12,715 nucleotides of DNA from DASWRT01 sp036403035 (GTDB taxonomy: Bacteria > Pseudomonadota > Alphaproteobacteria > ATCC43930 > CGMCC-115725): assembly GCA_036403035.1 (NCBI GenBank), contig DASWRT010000491.1, positions 1-12,715 on the forward strand, given 5' to 3'. The notes below the pieces were generated by a model that searched no databases, had not been told where the DNA came from, and saw nothing but the letters and a program-made list of their open reading frames with translations. Made by a program: the position numbers and the translations under genes. This document shows positions 5,294 through 12,715 of the stretch, piece by piece. Each line of letters starts with the position of its first letter. Positions within the stretch are counted from its first letter, which is position 1.

Positions 5294-6409
5294 CTACGCC
5301 ACGTTCTTCCGCGGATCGAACGCGTCGCGCACCGCCTCGCCGATGAACACGAGGAGGCTCAGCATGATGGCGAGCACGGCGAAGGAGGTGATGCCGAGCC
5401 AGGGGGCCTGGAGGTTGTTCTTGCCCTGGGCGAGCAGTTCGCCGAGCGAGGCCGAACCGGGCGGCAGGCCGAAGCCGAGGAAGTCGAGCGCGGTCAGCGT
5501 CGTGATCGAGCCGTTCATGATGAACGGCAGGAAGGTCAGGGTGGAGACCATCGCGTTCGGCAGAACGTGCCGCACCATGATCACCGGGTTCGAGACGCCG
5601 AGCGCGCGCGCCGCCCGGACATACTCGAAGTTGCGGGCGCGCAGCACCTCGGCGCGGACGAGGTCGACCAGGCTCATCCAGGAGAAGAGCAGCATCAGGC
5701 CGAGCAGCCACCAGAAGTTCGGCTCGACGAAGCTCGCCAGGATGATCAACAGGTAGAGCACCGGCAGGCCGGACCAGATCTCGATGAAGCGCTGGAACAG
5801 CAGGTCGGTGAGGCCGCCGAAATAGCCCTGCACCGCGCCGGCGAAGATGCCGATCACCGAGCTGAGCACGGTCAGCGTCAGGCCGAACAGCACCGAGATG
5901 CGGAAGCCGTAGATGAGGCGCGCCGTCACGTCGCGGCCCTGGTCGTCGGTGCCGAGCCAGTTGGCCGCGGATGGCGGCGCCGGGGCCGGCACCGGCAGGT
6001 CGTAATTGATCGTCGAGGAGCCGAACGGGATCGGCGGCCAGATCATCCAGCCGCCCTTCGCCTCGACCGACTCGCGGAGATGCGGATCGCGGTAGTCCGC
6101 CTCGGTCGGCAGGTCGCCGCCGAAATCGGAGTCCGAATAATCGGTGACGAGCGGCACGTACCAGTGCCCGTCATAGCGGATCAGCAACGGTCGGTCGTTC
6201 GCGATCAGCTCGGCGAAGAGGCTGAGCAGGAACAGCACGAGGAAGATCCAAAGCGACCAGAACCCGCGGCGGTTGGCGTGGAAGTTCCGCAGCCGGCGCC
6301 GCGTCAGCGGCGAGATCGGGATGCCGAGGAAGCGGTCGGCGACGGCGCCCTCGGCAGCGTCCGCGGCGCTGCCCGGCTTGCCGGTGCGGGAGAGGCCGAC
6401 CGTGCTCAC
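5294..6409 (-). CDS. yejE: YejE: inner-membrane permease of the Yej oligopeptide ABC importer
   Basis: A 371-residue permease of the oligopeptide (Opp/Dpp/Yej) type. The N-terminal cytoplasmic part (1-49) leads into a first membrane helix at about 50-70, then a long periplasmic region (about 71-165) with WPPIPFGSS and the family motif NWLGTDDQGRDVTARLIYG (150-168). Membrane helices follow at about 171-193, 216-228, 233-250, 288-300 and 340-358. The EAA loop that contacts the ATPase is EYVRAARALG at 262-271, continued by HVLPNA at 281-286. It pairs with YejB to form the channel. The start is a GTG at 6409 that overlaps the yejB stop as GTGA, a normal coupled junction; the same frame is open further upstream but there only overlaps yejB. 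The stop (TAG) is followed 11 bp later by palindromic copy B, so transcripts from yejABE must pass through the palindrome to reach yejF. Confidence 0.95.
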   Translation of the reverse strand: MSTVGLSRTGKPGSAADAAEGAVADRFLGIPISPLTRRRLRNFHANRRGFWSLWIFLVLFLLSLFAELIANDRPLLIRYDGHWYVPLVTDYSDSDFGGDLPTEADYRDPHLRESVEAKGGWMIWPPIPFGSSTINYDLPVPAPAPPSAANWLGTDDQGRDVTARLIYGFRISVLFGLTLTVLSSVIGIFAGAVQGYFGGLTDLLFQRFIEIWSGLPVLYLLIILASFVEPNFWWLLGLMLLFSWMSLVDLVRAEVLRARNFEYVRAARALGVSNPVIMVRHVLPNAMVSTLTFLPFIMNGSITTLTALDFLGFGLPPGSASLGELLAQGKNNLQAPWLGITSFAVLAIMLSLLVFIGEAVRDAFDPRKNVA

Positions 6410-7509
6410 GCGCCGCGGCTCGCGAAGTCGATCCGCGGATCGATCAGCATGTAGGTGAGATCGCTGATCAGCTTCAGCAGCAGGCCGATCAAAGTCAGGA
6501 TGTAGAGGGTCGCGAACATGATCGGGTAATCGCGGCCGATCGCCGCCTCGTAGCCGAGGAGGCCGAGCCCATCGAGCGAGAAGATCGCCTCGATCAGCAG
6601 CGCGCCGGTGAAGAGGATGCCGACGAAGGCGGCCGGAAAGCCGGCGACGACGATCAGCATCGCGTTGCGGAAGACGTGGCCGTAGAGCACGCGGCGTTCG
6701 GACAGGCCCTTGGCGCGCGCCGTCAGCACGTACTGCTTGCCGACCTCGTCGAGGAACGAGTTCTTGGTCAGCATGGTCAGGCCGGCGAAGCCGCCGATCA
6801 CCAGCGCCGAGACGGGCAGCACGATGTGCCAGAGATAGTCGAGGATGCGCATCGGCCAGGACAGGCTCGCCCAGTTCTCCGAAACGAGGCCGCGCAGCGG
6901 GAACCAGTGGAGATAGCTGCCGCCAGCGAAGACGACGATCAGCAGTACCGCGAACAGGAAGCTCGGTATAGCGTTGCCGACGATCACGACGGCGCTGGTC
7001 CAGACGTCGAAGCGCGTGCCGTCGCGCACCGCCTTGCGGATGCCGAGCGGGATCGAGATCAGGTAGGTGATCAGCGTCGTCCACAGTCCCAACGAGATCG
7101 ACACCGGCAGCTTGTCGAGGATCAGATCGATGACGCTGCGGTCGCGGAAGAAGCTCTTGCCGAAATCGAACGTCACATAGTTCCGCATCATCATCACGAA
7201 GCGTTCGAGCGGCGGCTTGTCGAAGCCGTACATCCGCTCAAGCTCCTTGATGAAGGCCGGGTCGAGGCCGCGCGCGCCCCGGTATTGGCTGGTCCCGCCC
7301 TGCCCGCCCCCGCCGGATTGCGACTTCGTCTCGCCGCCCTCGCCGCCGCCGAAGCGGGCCGTGGCGCCGGGGGCGTTGCCTTTGAGCTGCGCCACCATCT
7401 GCTCGACCGGACCGCCCGGCGCGGCCTGGATCACGGCGAAGTTGATCACCATGATCGCGAACAGCGTCGGGATCAGCAGCAGCAGGCGGCGTATCGCGTA
7501 GGCGAGCAT
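6406..7509 (-). CDS. yejB: YejB: inner-membrane permease of the Yej oligopeptide ABC importer
   Basis: A 367-residue permease, close to the 364 residues of E. coli YejB and colinear with it. The N-terminal helix is about 8-29 (RRLLLLIPTLFAIMVINF), followed by the APGGPV motif (30-35). A Gly/Ser-rich periplasmic stretch spans about 54-73 and ends in YRGARGLDP (76-84), as in the enterobacterial protein. Further helices are near 137-156, 172-195, 228-248, 284-306 and 330-350. The EAA loop is YVLTARAKGLS (260-270) with HVFRNA (278-283). The C-terminus DPRIDF matches the family. The ATG at 7509 begins MLAYAIRR, the usual YejB start. yejA ends 54 bp upstream and yejE overlaps by 4 bases, so yejA-yejB-yejE is a tight transcription unit. 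Confidence 0.96.
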   Translation of the reverse strand: MLAYAIRRLLLLIPTLFAIMVINFAVIQAAPGGPVEQMVAQLKGNAPGATARFGGGEGGETKSQSGGGGQGGTSQYRGARGLDPAFIKELERMYGFDKPPLERFVMMMRNYVTFDFGKSFFRDRSVIDLILDKLPVSISLGLWTTLITYLISIPLGIRKAVRDGTRFDVWTSAVVIVGNAIPSFLFAVLLIVVFAGGSYLHWFPLRGLVSENWASLSWPMRILDYLWHIVLPVSALVIGGFAGLTMLTKNSFLDEVGKQYVLTARAKGLSERRVLYGHVFRNAMLIVVAGFPAAFVGILFTGALLIEAIFSLDGLGLLGYEAAIGRDYPIMFATLYILTLIGLLLKLISDLTYMLIDPRIDFASRGA

Positions 7510-7563
7510 CGGCGAACCGGGCCGGTCAGGAGTGCACGGCGGAGATAGCGGCGGGCCGGAGCG

Positions 7564-9423
7564 TCACTGCTTCGCGACCTCGCCCTTGCGGCTTTCGACG
7601 GTTTGCTCCTCCTTCTGGTCGATCCACCACGTGTCGAACCCGATGTCGTATTTCGGGGCGACGGAGGGGCGGTGGAATTTGTTCCAGTAGGCCACGTTGA
7701 ACTTGCCGTAATACCAGTTCGGGATGACGTAGTGGCCCCACAGCAGCACGCGGTCCAGCGCGTGCACGCGGGCGATCAGGCTTTGCCGGTCGGGCGCGTT
7801 GACGATCTGCTCGACCAAGTCGTCGACGACGGGGTTCTGGATGCCGAGCAGGTTCTGGCTGCCTTCCTCCTTTGCGGCAGCGGAGCCCCAGTAGTCGCGC
7901 TGCTCGTTGCCGGGCGACAGCGACTCCGGGAAGAGCACGATCGTCGTGTCGTAGTCGAACGTGTCCATGCGCTTCTGGTACTGGGCCGGATCGACCGTGC
8001 GGACCCGCGCGTTGATCCCGAACTTCTCAAGGTTCGCCTTGAACGGCAGCAGGATCCGCTCGAACGTCGGTTCGTAGGTCAGGATCTCGAACTCGAAGGG
8101 CTGGCCGGTCTTCTCGTTGACGAGCTGCTTGCCCTTGATCGTCCAGCCGGCCGCCTTGAACAGCTTCAGCGCCTCGCGGATGTTGTCGCGGATGTTGCCG
8201 GAGCCGTCGGTCGCCGGCGGCTCGTACGCCTTCGTGAAGACCTCGTCCGGGACCCGGCCGCGGTACTTCTCCAGGATCTCCAGCTCCTCGCCCTGCGGGA
8301 CCCCGGAGGAAGCCAGCTCCGAGTTTTCGAAGTAGCTCTTGGTCCGCTTGTACATGCCGTAGAAGAGATTCCTGTTCGTCCACTCGAAATCGAACCCGTA
8401 GGCGAGCGCCTGTCGGACCAGCGGGTCCTTGAAGATGTCGCGGCGGAGATTGAAGCCGAACGCCTGAATGCCGGCCGGCCGCTGGTTCGGGATCTCCTCC
8501 CTCTTGAACAGCCCCTCGCGGAAGGCGGGCGTATCGTACCCGGTGGCCCAGTCCTTCGCCGTCGCCTCGAGGCGGATGTCGTACTGTCCTGCCTTGAACG
8601 CCTCCAGCGCGACGGTGCGGTCGCGGTAGTAGTCGTAGCGGATCACGTCGAAATTGTTGCGGCCCTTGTTGACCGGCAGGTCGGCGCCCCAATAGTCGGC
8701 GACGCGCCGGTAGGTGATCGAGCGGCCGGGGTCCATCGCCTCGATCCGGTACGGGCCGCTGCTGACCGGCTGCTCCAGCGTCGTCTTGGTGAAGTCGTGG
8801 CCCGGGGCCGTCCAGTATGCCTTCGACAGCACCGGCACCTGCCCGAGGATCTGCGGCAGCTCGCGGTTGTCGCCGGACTTGAAGGTGAACTTCACGCCGC
8901 GCTCGCCGACCTTCTCGACCTTGACGACGTCGCCGTAATAGCCGCGGTACTGCGGCCGGCCCTTCGCCTTCAGCGTCTCGAAACTCCAGACCACGTCGTC
9001 CGGGGTGATCGCGCTGCCGTCGGAGAAGCGAGCTTCCTTGCGCAGCGTGTAGAGCACCCAGGTCCGGTCCGGCGCGACCTCGACGCTCTCGGCGACGAGC
9101 CCATACTCCGAGGACGGCTCGTCCGCCGACGGGGTCATCAGCGTGTCGTAGAGGCTGCCGACGCCGGCGGCCGGGTTACCGCTGACGATGAACGGGTTGA
9201 GCGTGTCGTATGTGCCTACGGAAGCGAAGCGCGCCGTGCCGCCCTTCGGCGCGTCGGGGTTCACGTAGTCGAAATGCTTGAAGTCCGGCCCGTACTTGAG
9301 GTCGCCGAACAGCGATAGGCCTTGGCCCGGCTTGCCCGGCTCCTGGGCGGCAGCAAACGGCGGCGCCACGGCGAGGAGCAGAACGGCAGCGGCGGCTACG
9401 AGGGGAGCGGCGGAGAATCGCAT
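7564..9423 (-). CDS. yejA: YejA: periplasmic peptide-binding protein of the Yej ABC importer
   Basis: A 619-residue extracellular solute-binding protein of family 5 (peptide/nickel type), near the length of E. coli YejA (604). A signal peptide is clear: MRFS, a hydrophobic core of A/V/L at about 6-22, and a cleavage site likely after FAAA at 26. There is no lipobox cysteine, so the mature protein should be soluble in the periplasm. Family motifs include FDYVNPDAPKGG (51-62), DTLNPF (73-78) and RFSDGSAITPDDVVWSFE (132-149), the last typical of the family-5 binding fold. It delivers oligopeptides to YejBE. The ATG at 9423 was chosen because AGGAAG lies 5 bases upstream of it and because it places the signal peptide at the N-terminus; 25 further codons are open upstream but look non-coding. 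The 126 bp between this start and the hisN end presumably hold the yej promoter, though no convincing -35/-10 pair was found. Confidence 0.95.
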   Translation of the reverse strand: MRFSAAPLVAAAAVLLLAVAPPFAAAQEPGKPGQGLSLFGDLKYGPDFKHFDYVNPDAPKGGTARFASVGTYDTLNPFIVSGNPAAGVGSLYDTLMTPSADEPSSEYGLVAESVEVAPDRTWVLYTLRKEARFSDGSAITPDDVVWSFETLKAKGRPQYRGYYGDVVKVEKVGERGVKFTFKSGDNRELPQILGQVPVLSKAYWTAPGHDFTKTTLEQPVSSGPYRIEAMDPGRSITYRRVADYWGADLPVNKGRNNFDVIRYDYYRDRTVALEAFKAGQYDIRLEATAKDWATGYDTPAFREGLFKREEIPNQRPAGIQAFGFNLRRDIFKDPLVRQALAYGFDFEWTNRNLFYGMYKRTKSYFENSELASSGVPQGEELEILEKYRGRVPDEVFTKAYEPPATDGSGNIRDNIREALKLFKAAGWTIKGKQLVNEKTGQPFEFEILTYEPTFERILLPFKANLEKFGINARVRTVDPAQYQKRMDTFDYDTTIVLFPESLSPGNEQRDYWGSAAAKEEGSQNLLGIQNPVVDDLVEQIVNAPDRQSLIARVHALDRVLLWGHYVIPNWYYGKFNVAYWNKFHRPSVAPKYDIGFDTWWIDQKEEQTVESRKGEVAKQ

Positions 9424-9549
9424 GGGCTTCCTGCGGGACGGCGGAACGACGGAGCAGCGGCGGAGCCGGAATGCGTCGAAGGTGCGAGGAAGAATCAAAA
9501 ATGGGGCGTTTTCGCGGCGCCGTTAGGCGTCGCCCGGCGTTTCGGAACC

Positions 9550-10338
9550 TCAGGCGAGGAGCCGGAGCGCCTGTTCATGGAGCCTGCGGTCGCCGCACGC
9601 GACGACGCGGCCGTCAGAGCCGAGGCCGAGGGTCGCCCCCTGCCAGTCGGTGACGATGCCGCCCGCGCCCTCGATCACCGGGATCAGCGCCGACCAGTCG
9701 TAGGGCTTGAGGTTGGCTTCGGCGACGCAGTCCAGGAAACCCGCGGCGAGCAGGCCGTAGGCGTAGCAGTCGGCGCCGTAGCGGGTGAGCTTCACCGCGC
9801 GGCGCAACCGCTGGAAGCGCGGTTCGTCGCCGCCCGCGAACATGTCTGGCGTCGTCGAGAACAGCGTCGCGGTTTCCGGTGCCGCGCAGGGACGGGTGCG
9901 GATCGGCGCACCGTTGAGCGTCGACGGCTGGCCGGCGGCGCCGATCCAGCGCTCCCGCGAGATCGGCTGGTCGATGATGCCGAGCACCGGCTGGCCATTG
10001 TGCAGCAGCGCGATCAGCGTGCCGAACAGCGGCACGCCGGAGATGAAGGACTTGGTGCCGTCGATCGGGTCGAGCAGCCAGACGAACTCGGCGTCGGCGC
10101 GGTCCTGCCCGTGCTCCTCGCCGAAGATGCCGTGCTCGGGGAAGCGGGCGGCGATGAGGCGGCGCATCGCCGCCTCGGCCTCGCGGTCGGCAATCGTGAC
10201 CGGACTGCTGTCCGGCTTATCGTCGACCGTGACCGGCTGCCGGAAATAGCCACGGACGACGCGGCCGGCCTCGTCGGCAAGCGCCTCGGCGAGGGCGATA
10301 TGCTCGGGCTGGAGCGCGGCCGCGGACGGCGAAGTCAC
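9550..10338 (-). CDS. hisN: Histidinol-phosphatase of the inositol-monophosphatase family (HisN)
   Basis: A 262-residue Mg-dependent phosphatase of the inositol-monophosphatase superfamily. It carries the HisN variant of the motifs, so it most likely converts histidinol phosphate to histidinol, the penultimate stage of histidine synthesis. Visible metal and substrate residues are GEEHG (73-77), the metal-binding DPIDGTKSFISG (90-101, D90 and D93) and YDWSALIPVIEGAGG (213-227, D214). The KSFISG extension after DPIDGT is typical of HisN as opposed to inositol monophosphatase, which usually has N-F there. The start is a GTG at 10338, 4 bp after the cycM stop, with no strong ribosome-binding site, so translation probably depends on cycM. 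No other his genes lie in the window. Activity on inositol phosphates or other sugar phosphates cannot be excluded from sequence. Confidence 0.88.
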   Translation of the reverse strand: MTSPSAAALQPEHIALAEALADEAGRVVRGYFRQPVTVDDKPDSSPVTIADREAEAAMRRLIAARFPEHGIFGEEHGQDRADAEFVWLLDPIDGTKSFISGVPLFGTLIALLHNGQPVLGIIDQPISRERWIGAAGQPSTLNGAPIRTRPCAAPETATLFSTTPDMFAGGDEPRFQRLRRAVKLTRYGADCYAYGLLAAGFLDCVAEANLKPYDWSALIPVIEGAGGIVTDWQGATLGLGSDGRVVACGDRRLHEQALRLLA

Positions 10339-10342
10339 GCGT

Positions 10343-10870
10343 CTACTTCAGGGATTCGAGGTAGGCGATGATGTTGGCGCGATCCTCGGGCTTCGGCAGG
10401 CCGGCGAAGGTCATCTTGGTGCCCTTCGCAAAGGACTGCGGCTTGTAGAGCCAGTCGTTGAGGGTCGCGACGTCCCACTTGCCCTGGTGCGCCTTCAGCG
10501 CGTCGGAGTACTGGAAGCTGCGGCTCGGCGAGGCGATCTGCTCGTCGAACACGCCATAGAGGTTCGGGCCGACCTTGGCCGGACCGCCGTTGTCGAAGGA
10601 ATGGCAGGCCGCGCATTTCTTCGCGACCTCGGCGCCCGCCTTCGGGTCGGCGCTCGCCATTAAGTTGTCGATCGGCTGCGGGCCGGCAGCGGCCTCCCCT
10701 TGGCCGCCGCCCGCGGTCGCCTTGGCCTCCTCGACGCCGGGGACGACATAGGCCGCCTTCTCGGGCTCCTTCGGCTCGATCAGGATCTTCGAGAGCACGC
10801 CGGAACCCGACGCGATGATGCCCGCGGTGAGGACCGCGGCGGCGATCTTGTTGAATTCGAGAGACGCCAT
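10343..10870 (-). CDS. cycM: Membrane-anchored monohaem cytochrome c (CycM-like)
   Basis: A 175-residue class I cytochrome c tethered to the inner membrane. An uncleaved N-terminal helix (about 8-30) is followed by a flexible Gly/Ala/Glu/Pro-rich linker (about 32-72) and the cytochrome domain (about 73-175). The haem site is CAACH (86-90), with H90 as one axial ligand, and M153 in KGTKMTFAGL is the expected second ligand. The domain ends ANIIAYLESL, the usual terminal helix. CycM-type proteins in alphaproteobacteria pass electrons from the bc1 complex to terminal oxidases at the periplasmic face. The ATG at 10870 has AAGGG about 7 bases upstream, supporting the start; a long open frame upstream of it runs through the divergent promoter region and is not coding. 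Its neighbour kdsB diverges 197 bp away, and hisN follows 4 bp downstream, suggesting co-transcription. Confidence 0.92.
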   Translation of the reverse strand: MASLEFNKIAAAVLTAGIIASGSGVLSKILIEPKEPEKAAYVVPGVEEAKATAGGGQGEAAAGPQPIDNLMASADPKAGAEVAKKCAACHSFDNGGPAKVGPNLYGVFDEQIASPSRSFQYSDALKAHQGKWDVATLNDWLYKPQSFAKGTKMTFAGLPKPEDRANIIAYLESLK

Positions 10871-11067
10871 GCATCGACCCTTCGGATTGCGGAAACGGCA
10901 GGACGGCGCGAACGGCTCCCGCGCCGGCCCGACGGCGAATGCGATCGAGAAAAAAGCCAAAATCGGCTGACAACTCAAACGAAATATGTTTCCTGCCGCC
11001 GGACAAAAGCGCGCAGCCGGTCCCACTGCGGCTTTCCTGCCACTAGTAGAGACGCCCTTCCCCGCCG
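10871..11067. promoter_or_regulatory. Divergent intergenic region between cycM and kdsB
   Basis: This 197-bp gap must carry promoters for both the cycM-hisN pair (minus) and the kdsB-pheA pair (plus). An AT-rich core lies at about 10947-10990. On the minus strand, TTGTCA at 10968-10973 resembles a -35 box, but the best -10 at 17-bp spacing is only TCTCGA (10945-10950), a poor match. No clear promoter pair was found for the plus strand. A 4-bp stem AGCC/GGCT (10955-10968) followed by T residues on the minus strand is too small to call a terminator. Confidence 0.3.
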
Positions 11068-11868
11068 ATGACGCAAGCCGCCGCCCTCCCGCCGCAGCCG
11101 CCCCGCAACCCGCTGATCGTGATCCCGGCGCGGCTCGCCTCGACGCGGCTGCCGGGAAAGCCGCTCGCCGACATCGCCGGCGAGCCGATGATCGTCCATG
11201 TCTGGCGGCGCAGCGTCGAGGCGGGGATCGGGCCGGTGATCGTCGCCTGCGCCGAAGCGGCGATCGCCGAGGCGGTCGAGCGCGCCGGCGGCCGGGCGGT
11301 GCTGACGGAACCGGACCTGCCGTCCGGCTCCGACCGCATCCACGAGGCGGTGATGCGGCTCGACCCGGAGCGCCGGCACGACGCAATCGTCAACGTCCAG
11401 GGCGACCTGCCGACGCTGGATCCGGCGCTGGTCCGCGCCGCGCTGGCGCCGCTCGCGGCAGCCCCAACCGTCGACATCGCGACGATCGCGTGCGAGATTG
11501 CGGACGAGGCGGAGCGGCACAACCCGAACGTCGTCAAGGTGGCGGCGCCGTTCGCGACGGGGCGGCCGGGGGACGTCGCCCGCGCGCTCTATTTCAGCCG
11601 CGCGACCGTGCCCGGGCACGACGGGCCGCACTATCACCATATCGGACTCTACGCCTACCGGCGGGAGGCGCTCGAACGGTTCGTGGCGCTGCCGCCGGGA
11701 CGGCTGGAACAGCGGGAAGGGCTGGAGCAGCTCCGCGCGCTGGAGGCGGGGATGCGCATCGACGTCGCCCTCGTCGACACCGTGCCGCTCGGCGTCGACA
11801 CACCGGCCGACCTCGACCGCGCCCGCCGGATCATCGGCGGCGCCACCAACGCAACGGCAAGATCATGA
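11068..11868 (+). CDS. kdsB: KdsB: 3-deoxy-manno-octulosonate cytidylyltransferase (CMP-Kdo synthetase)
   Basis: A 266-residue cytoplasmic enzyme that joins Kdo and CTP to give CMP-Kdo, the donor for the lipopolysaccharide inner core. The nucleotide-binding motif is IPARLASTRLPGKPLADI (19-36). Substrate and metal motifs include PSGSDRI (85-91) and NVQGDLP (109-115, with D113 a likely metal ligand), then HHIGLYAYRRE (190-200), REGLEQLRALE (216-226) and the terminal GVDTPADLDRAR (242-253). In E. coli the third motif reads NVQGDEP; the L-P form is common in alphaproteobacterial homologues. The ATG at 11068 is the first in frame; about 15 residues precede the conserved core. No strong Shine-Dalgarno sequence is visible. 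The stop overlaps the pheA start as ATGA. It implies a Gram-negative envelope with Kdo-containing lipopolysaccharide. Confidence 0.95.
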   Translation: MTQAAALPPQPPRNPLIVIPARLASTRLPGKPLADIAGEPMIVHVWRRSVEAGIGPVIVACAEAAIAEAVERAGGRAVLTEPDLPSGSDRIHEAVMRLDPERRHDAIVNVQGDLPTLDPALVRAALAPLAAAPTVDIATIACEIADEAERHNPNVVKVAAPFATGRPGDVARALYFSRATVPGHDGPHYHHIGLYAYRREALERFVALPPGRLEQREGLEQLRALEAGMRIDVALVDTVPLGVDTPADLDRARRIIGGATNATARS

Positions 11869-12715
11869 CCCAAGCCTCGGACCCGGCCCGCACCATCGCG
11901 TTCCAGGGCGCGCCGGGCGCATACTCGCACCTCGCCTGCCGCCGCATGTTCCCCGATCTCGACGTGCTGCCCTGCGCGGCGTTCGAGGATGCGTTCGCGG
12001 CAGTGCGCGACGGACAGGCGGCGCTGGCAATGATCCCGATCGAGAACTCGGTCGCCGGACGCGTCGCCGACATCCATCACCTGATGCCGGACTCCGGGCT
12101 GCATATCGTCGGCGAGCATTTCGAGCCGGTGCACCACCATCTGCTGGCGCCGAAGGGCGCCACGCTCGCGGGAGTCCGCACGGTGCGGAGCCACGTCCAC
12201 GCGCTGTCGCAATGCCGCAAGCTGATCCGCGAACTCGGCCTCCACGCGGTCGTCGCCGCCGACACCGCCGGCGCGGCCCAGGAAGTCGCGGAGCGCAAGG
12301 ACCCGACCGTCGCGGCGATCGCCTCCGAACTGGCCGGCGAGATCTACGGGCTGGTGTCGCTGAGGGCCGGCATCGAGGACGCCGAACACAACACGACCCG
12401 CTTCGTCGTCCTGTCGCGGGAGCCGAAGCGTCCGCCCAGCGACGGCGGCGCGGGCCTCGTCGTGACCACCTTCGTGTTCAACGTCCGCAACGTGCCGGCG
12501 GCGCTGTACAAGGCGCTGGGCGGGTTCGCGACGAACGGCGTCAACATGACGAAGCTGGAGAGCTATATGCTCGGCGGCCGGTTCACCGCGACGCAGTTCT
12601 ACGCCGACGTCGAGGGCCACCCCGACGACCGGCCGCTGAAGCTCGCGCTCGAAGAACTGCGCTTCTTCTCGCGCGAGGTCCGCATCCTCGGCGTCTATCC
12701 CGGCCACCCCTTCCG
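11865..12715 (+). CDS. pheA: PheA: prephenate dehydratase with ACT domain (C-terminal end cut by window)
   Basis: A monofunctional prephenate dehydratase that converts prephenate to phenylpyruvate for phenylalanine synthesis. 283 complete codons are in the window and two bases of the next, with no stop. The catalytic part covers about 10-185, with FQGAPGAYSH (13-22), PIENSVAGRV (58-67) and the catalytic T-R-F triplet at 178-180 within HNTTRFVVLSRE. There is no chorismate mutase domain in front. The C-terminal ACT domain (about 201-280) binds phenylalanine for feedback inhibition: NVPAALYKALGGFA (209-222) corresponds to the GALV region and NMTKLESYM (227-235) to the ESRP region. ILGVYPGHPF (274-283) is close to the usual family C-terminus, so only a few residues should be missing. 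The ATG at 11865 overlaps the kdsB stop by 4 bases, which implies coupled translation. Confidence 0.94.
   Translation, partial: MTQASDPARTIAFQGAPGAYSHLACRRMFPDLDVLPCAAFEDAFAAVRDGQAALAMIPIENSVAGRVADIHHLMPDSGLHIVGEHFEPVHHHLLAPKGATLAGVRTVRSHVHALSQCRKLIRELGLHAVVAADTAGAAQEVAERKDPTVAAIASELAGEIYGLVSLRAGIEDAEHNTTRFVVLSREPKRPPSDGGAGLVVTTFVFNVRNVPAALYKALGGFATNGVNMTKLESYMLGGRFTATQFYADVEGHPDDRPLKLALEELRFFSREVRILGVYPGHPF

Noticed and set aside
5171..6454. Plus-strand open frame of 427 codons opposite yejE, running out of copy B
   Set aside because: Antisense shadow; composition is repetitive H, R, A, E, D and Q, with no motif.
7348..7350. Gly/Ser-rich stretch in YejB as a novel insertion
   Set aside because: The enterobacterial YejB has a comparable Gly-rich periplasmic stretch ending in the same YRG-RGLDP motif, so it is a family feature.
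7603..9318. Plus-strand open frame of 571 codons opposite yejA
   Set aside because: Antisense shadow of yejA with reversed-codon composition and no domain resemblance.
9424..9549. Rho-independent terminator after hisN
   Set aside because: GGCG/CGCC pairs precede an ATTTTTG stretch on the minus strand, but the best stem is only about 4 bp with a 9-base loop, too weak to call.
10955..10968. Small AGCC/GGCT stem followed by T residues on the minus strand
   Set aside because: A 4-bp stem located upstream of cycM between divergent genes; it is not a plausible terminator.
10871..11386. Long minus-strand extension upstream of the cytochrome c start
   Set aside because: It runs through the divergent promoter region and antisense to kdsB; the ATG at 10870 has a good ribosome-binding site and starts the membrane anchor.

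Overview
The window comes from a GC-rich Gram-negative bacterium, most likely an alphaproteobacterium of the Rhodospirillales/Rhizobiales type. That placement rests on family-level features: a membrane-anchored CycM-type cytochrome c next to kdsB and pheA, a KdsB with NVQGDLP, and a complete Yej-type peptide ABC transporter. It has not been checked by a search. Almost every base is coding. No rRNA, tRNA, CRISPR array, transposase or phage gene was seen.

Layout. (1) 11-1395, plus strand: a small TerB-like protein, then the NADH pyrophosphatase nudC. (2) 1400-2094, minus strand: a VapBC-type toxin-antitoxin module with overlapping genes and what looks like its own promoter and a palindromic operator. 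It is wedged tail-to-tail against nudC and just behind ghrA. (3) 2119-9423, minus strand: a GhrA-like 2-hydroxyacid dehydrogenase and, upstream of it in reading order, yejF, yejE, yejB and yejA. (4) 9550-10870, minus strand: hisN and cycM, 4 bp apart. (5) 11068-12715, plus strand: kdsB overlapping pheA by 4 bp; pheA runs off the right edge and lacks only its last few codons. The cycM and kdsB genes diverge from a 197-bp gap at 10871-11067.

Working together: YejA (periplasmic binding protein), YejB and YejE (permeases) and YejF (double ATPase) form one oligopeptide importer. HisN and PheA serve histidine and phenylalanine synthesis, KdsB activates Kdo for lipopolysaccharide, CycM carries electrons at the inner membrane, and NudC hydrolyses NADH/NAD (or NAD caps on RNA).

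The most unusual content is not a gene. The two long gaps in the yej-ghrA run (3052-3358 and 4991-5293) each hold a long, nested, imperfect palindrome of about 225 bp with the same three-part plan: G-rich outer arms built around GATCGGGG, inner arms made of CGCAAAG-type units, and a central GCGCGCC hairpin. The two copies appear to lie in opposite orientation, each sits 11-13 bp from the stop codon of a yej gene, and within each copy the two arms resemble each other more than they resemble the arms of the other copy. A third, shorter tract (5001-5050) of related composition abuts the yejF start. These look like copies of a dispersed, structured, probably mobile intergenic repeat family; whether it is already described cannot be decided from this sequence alone.
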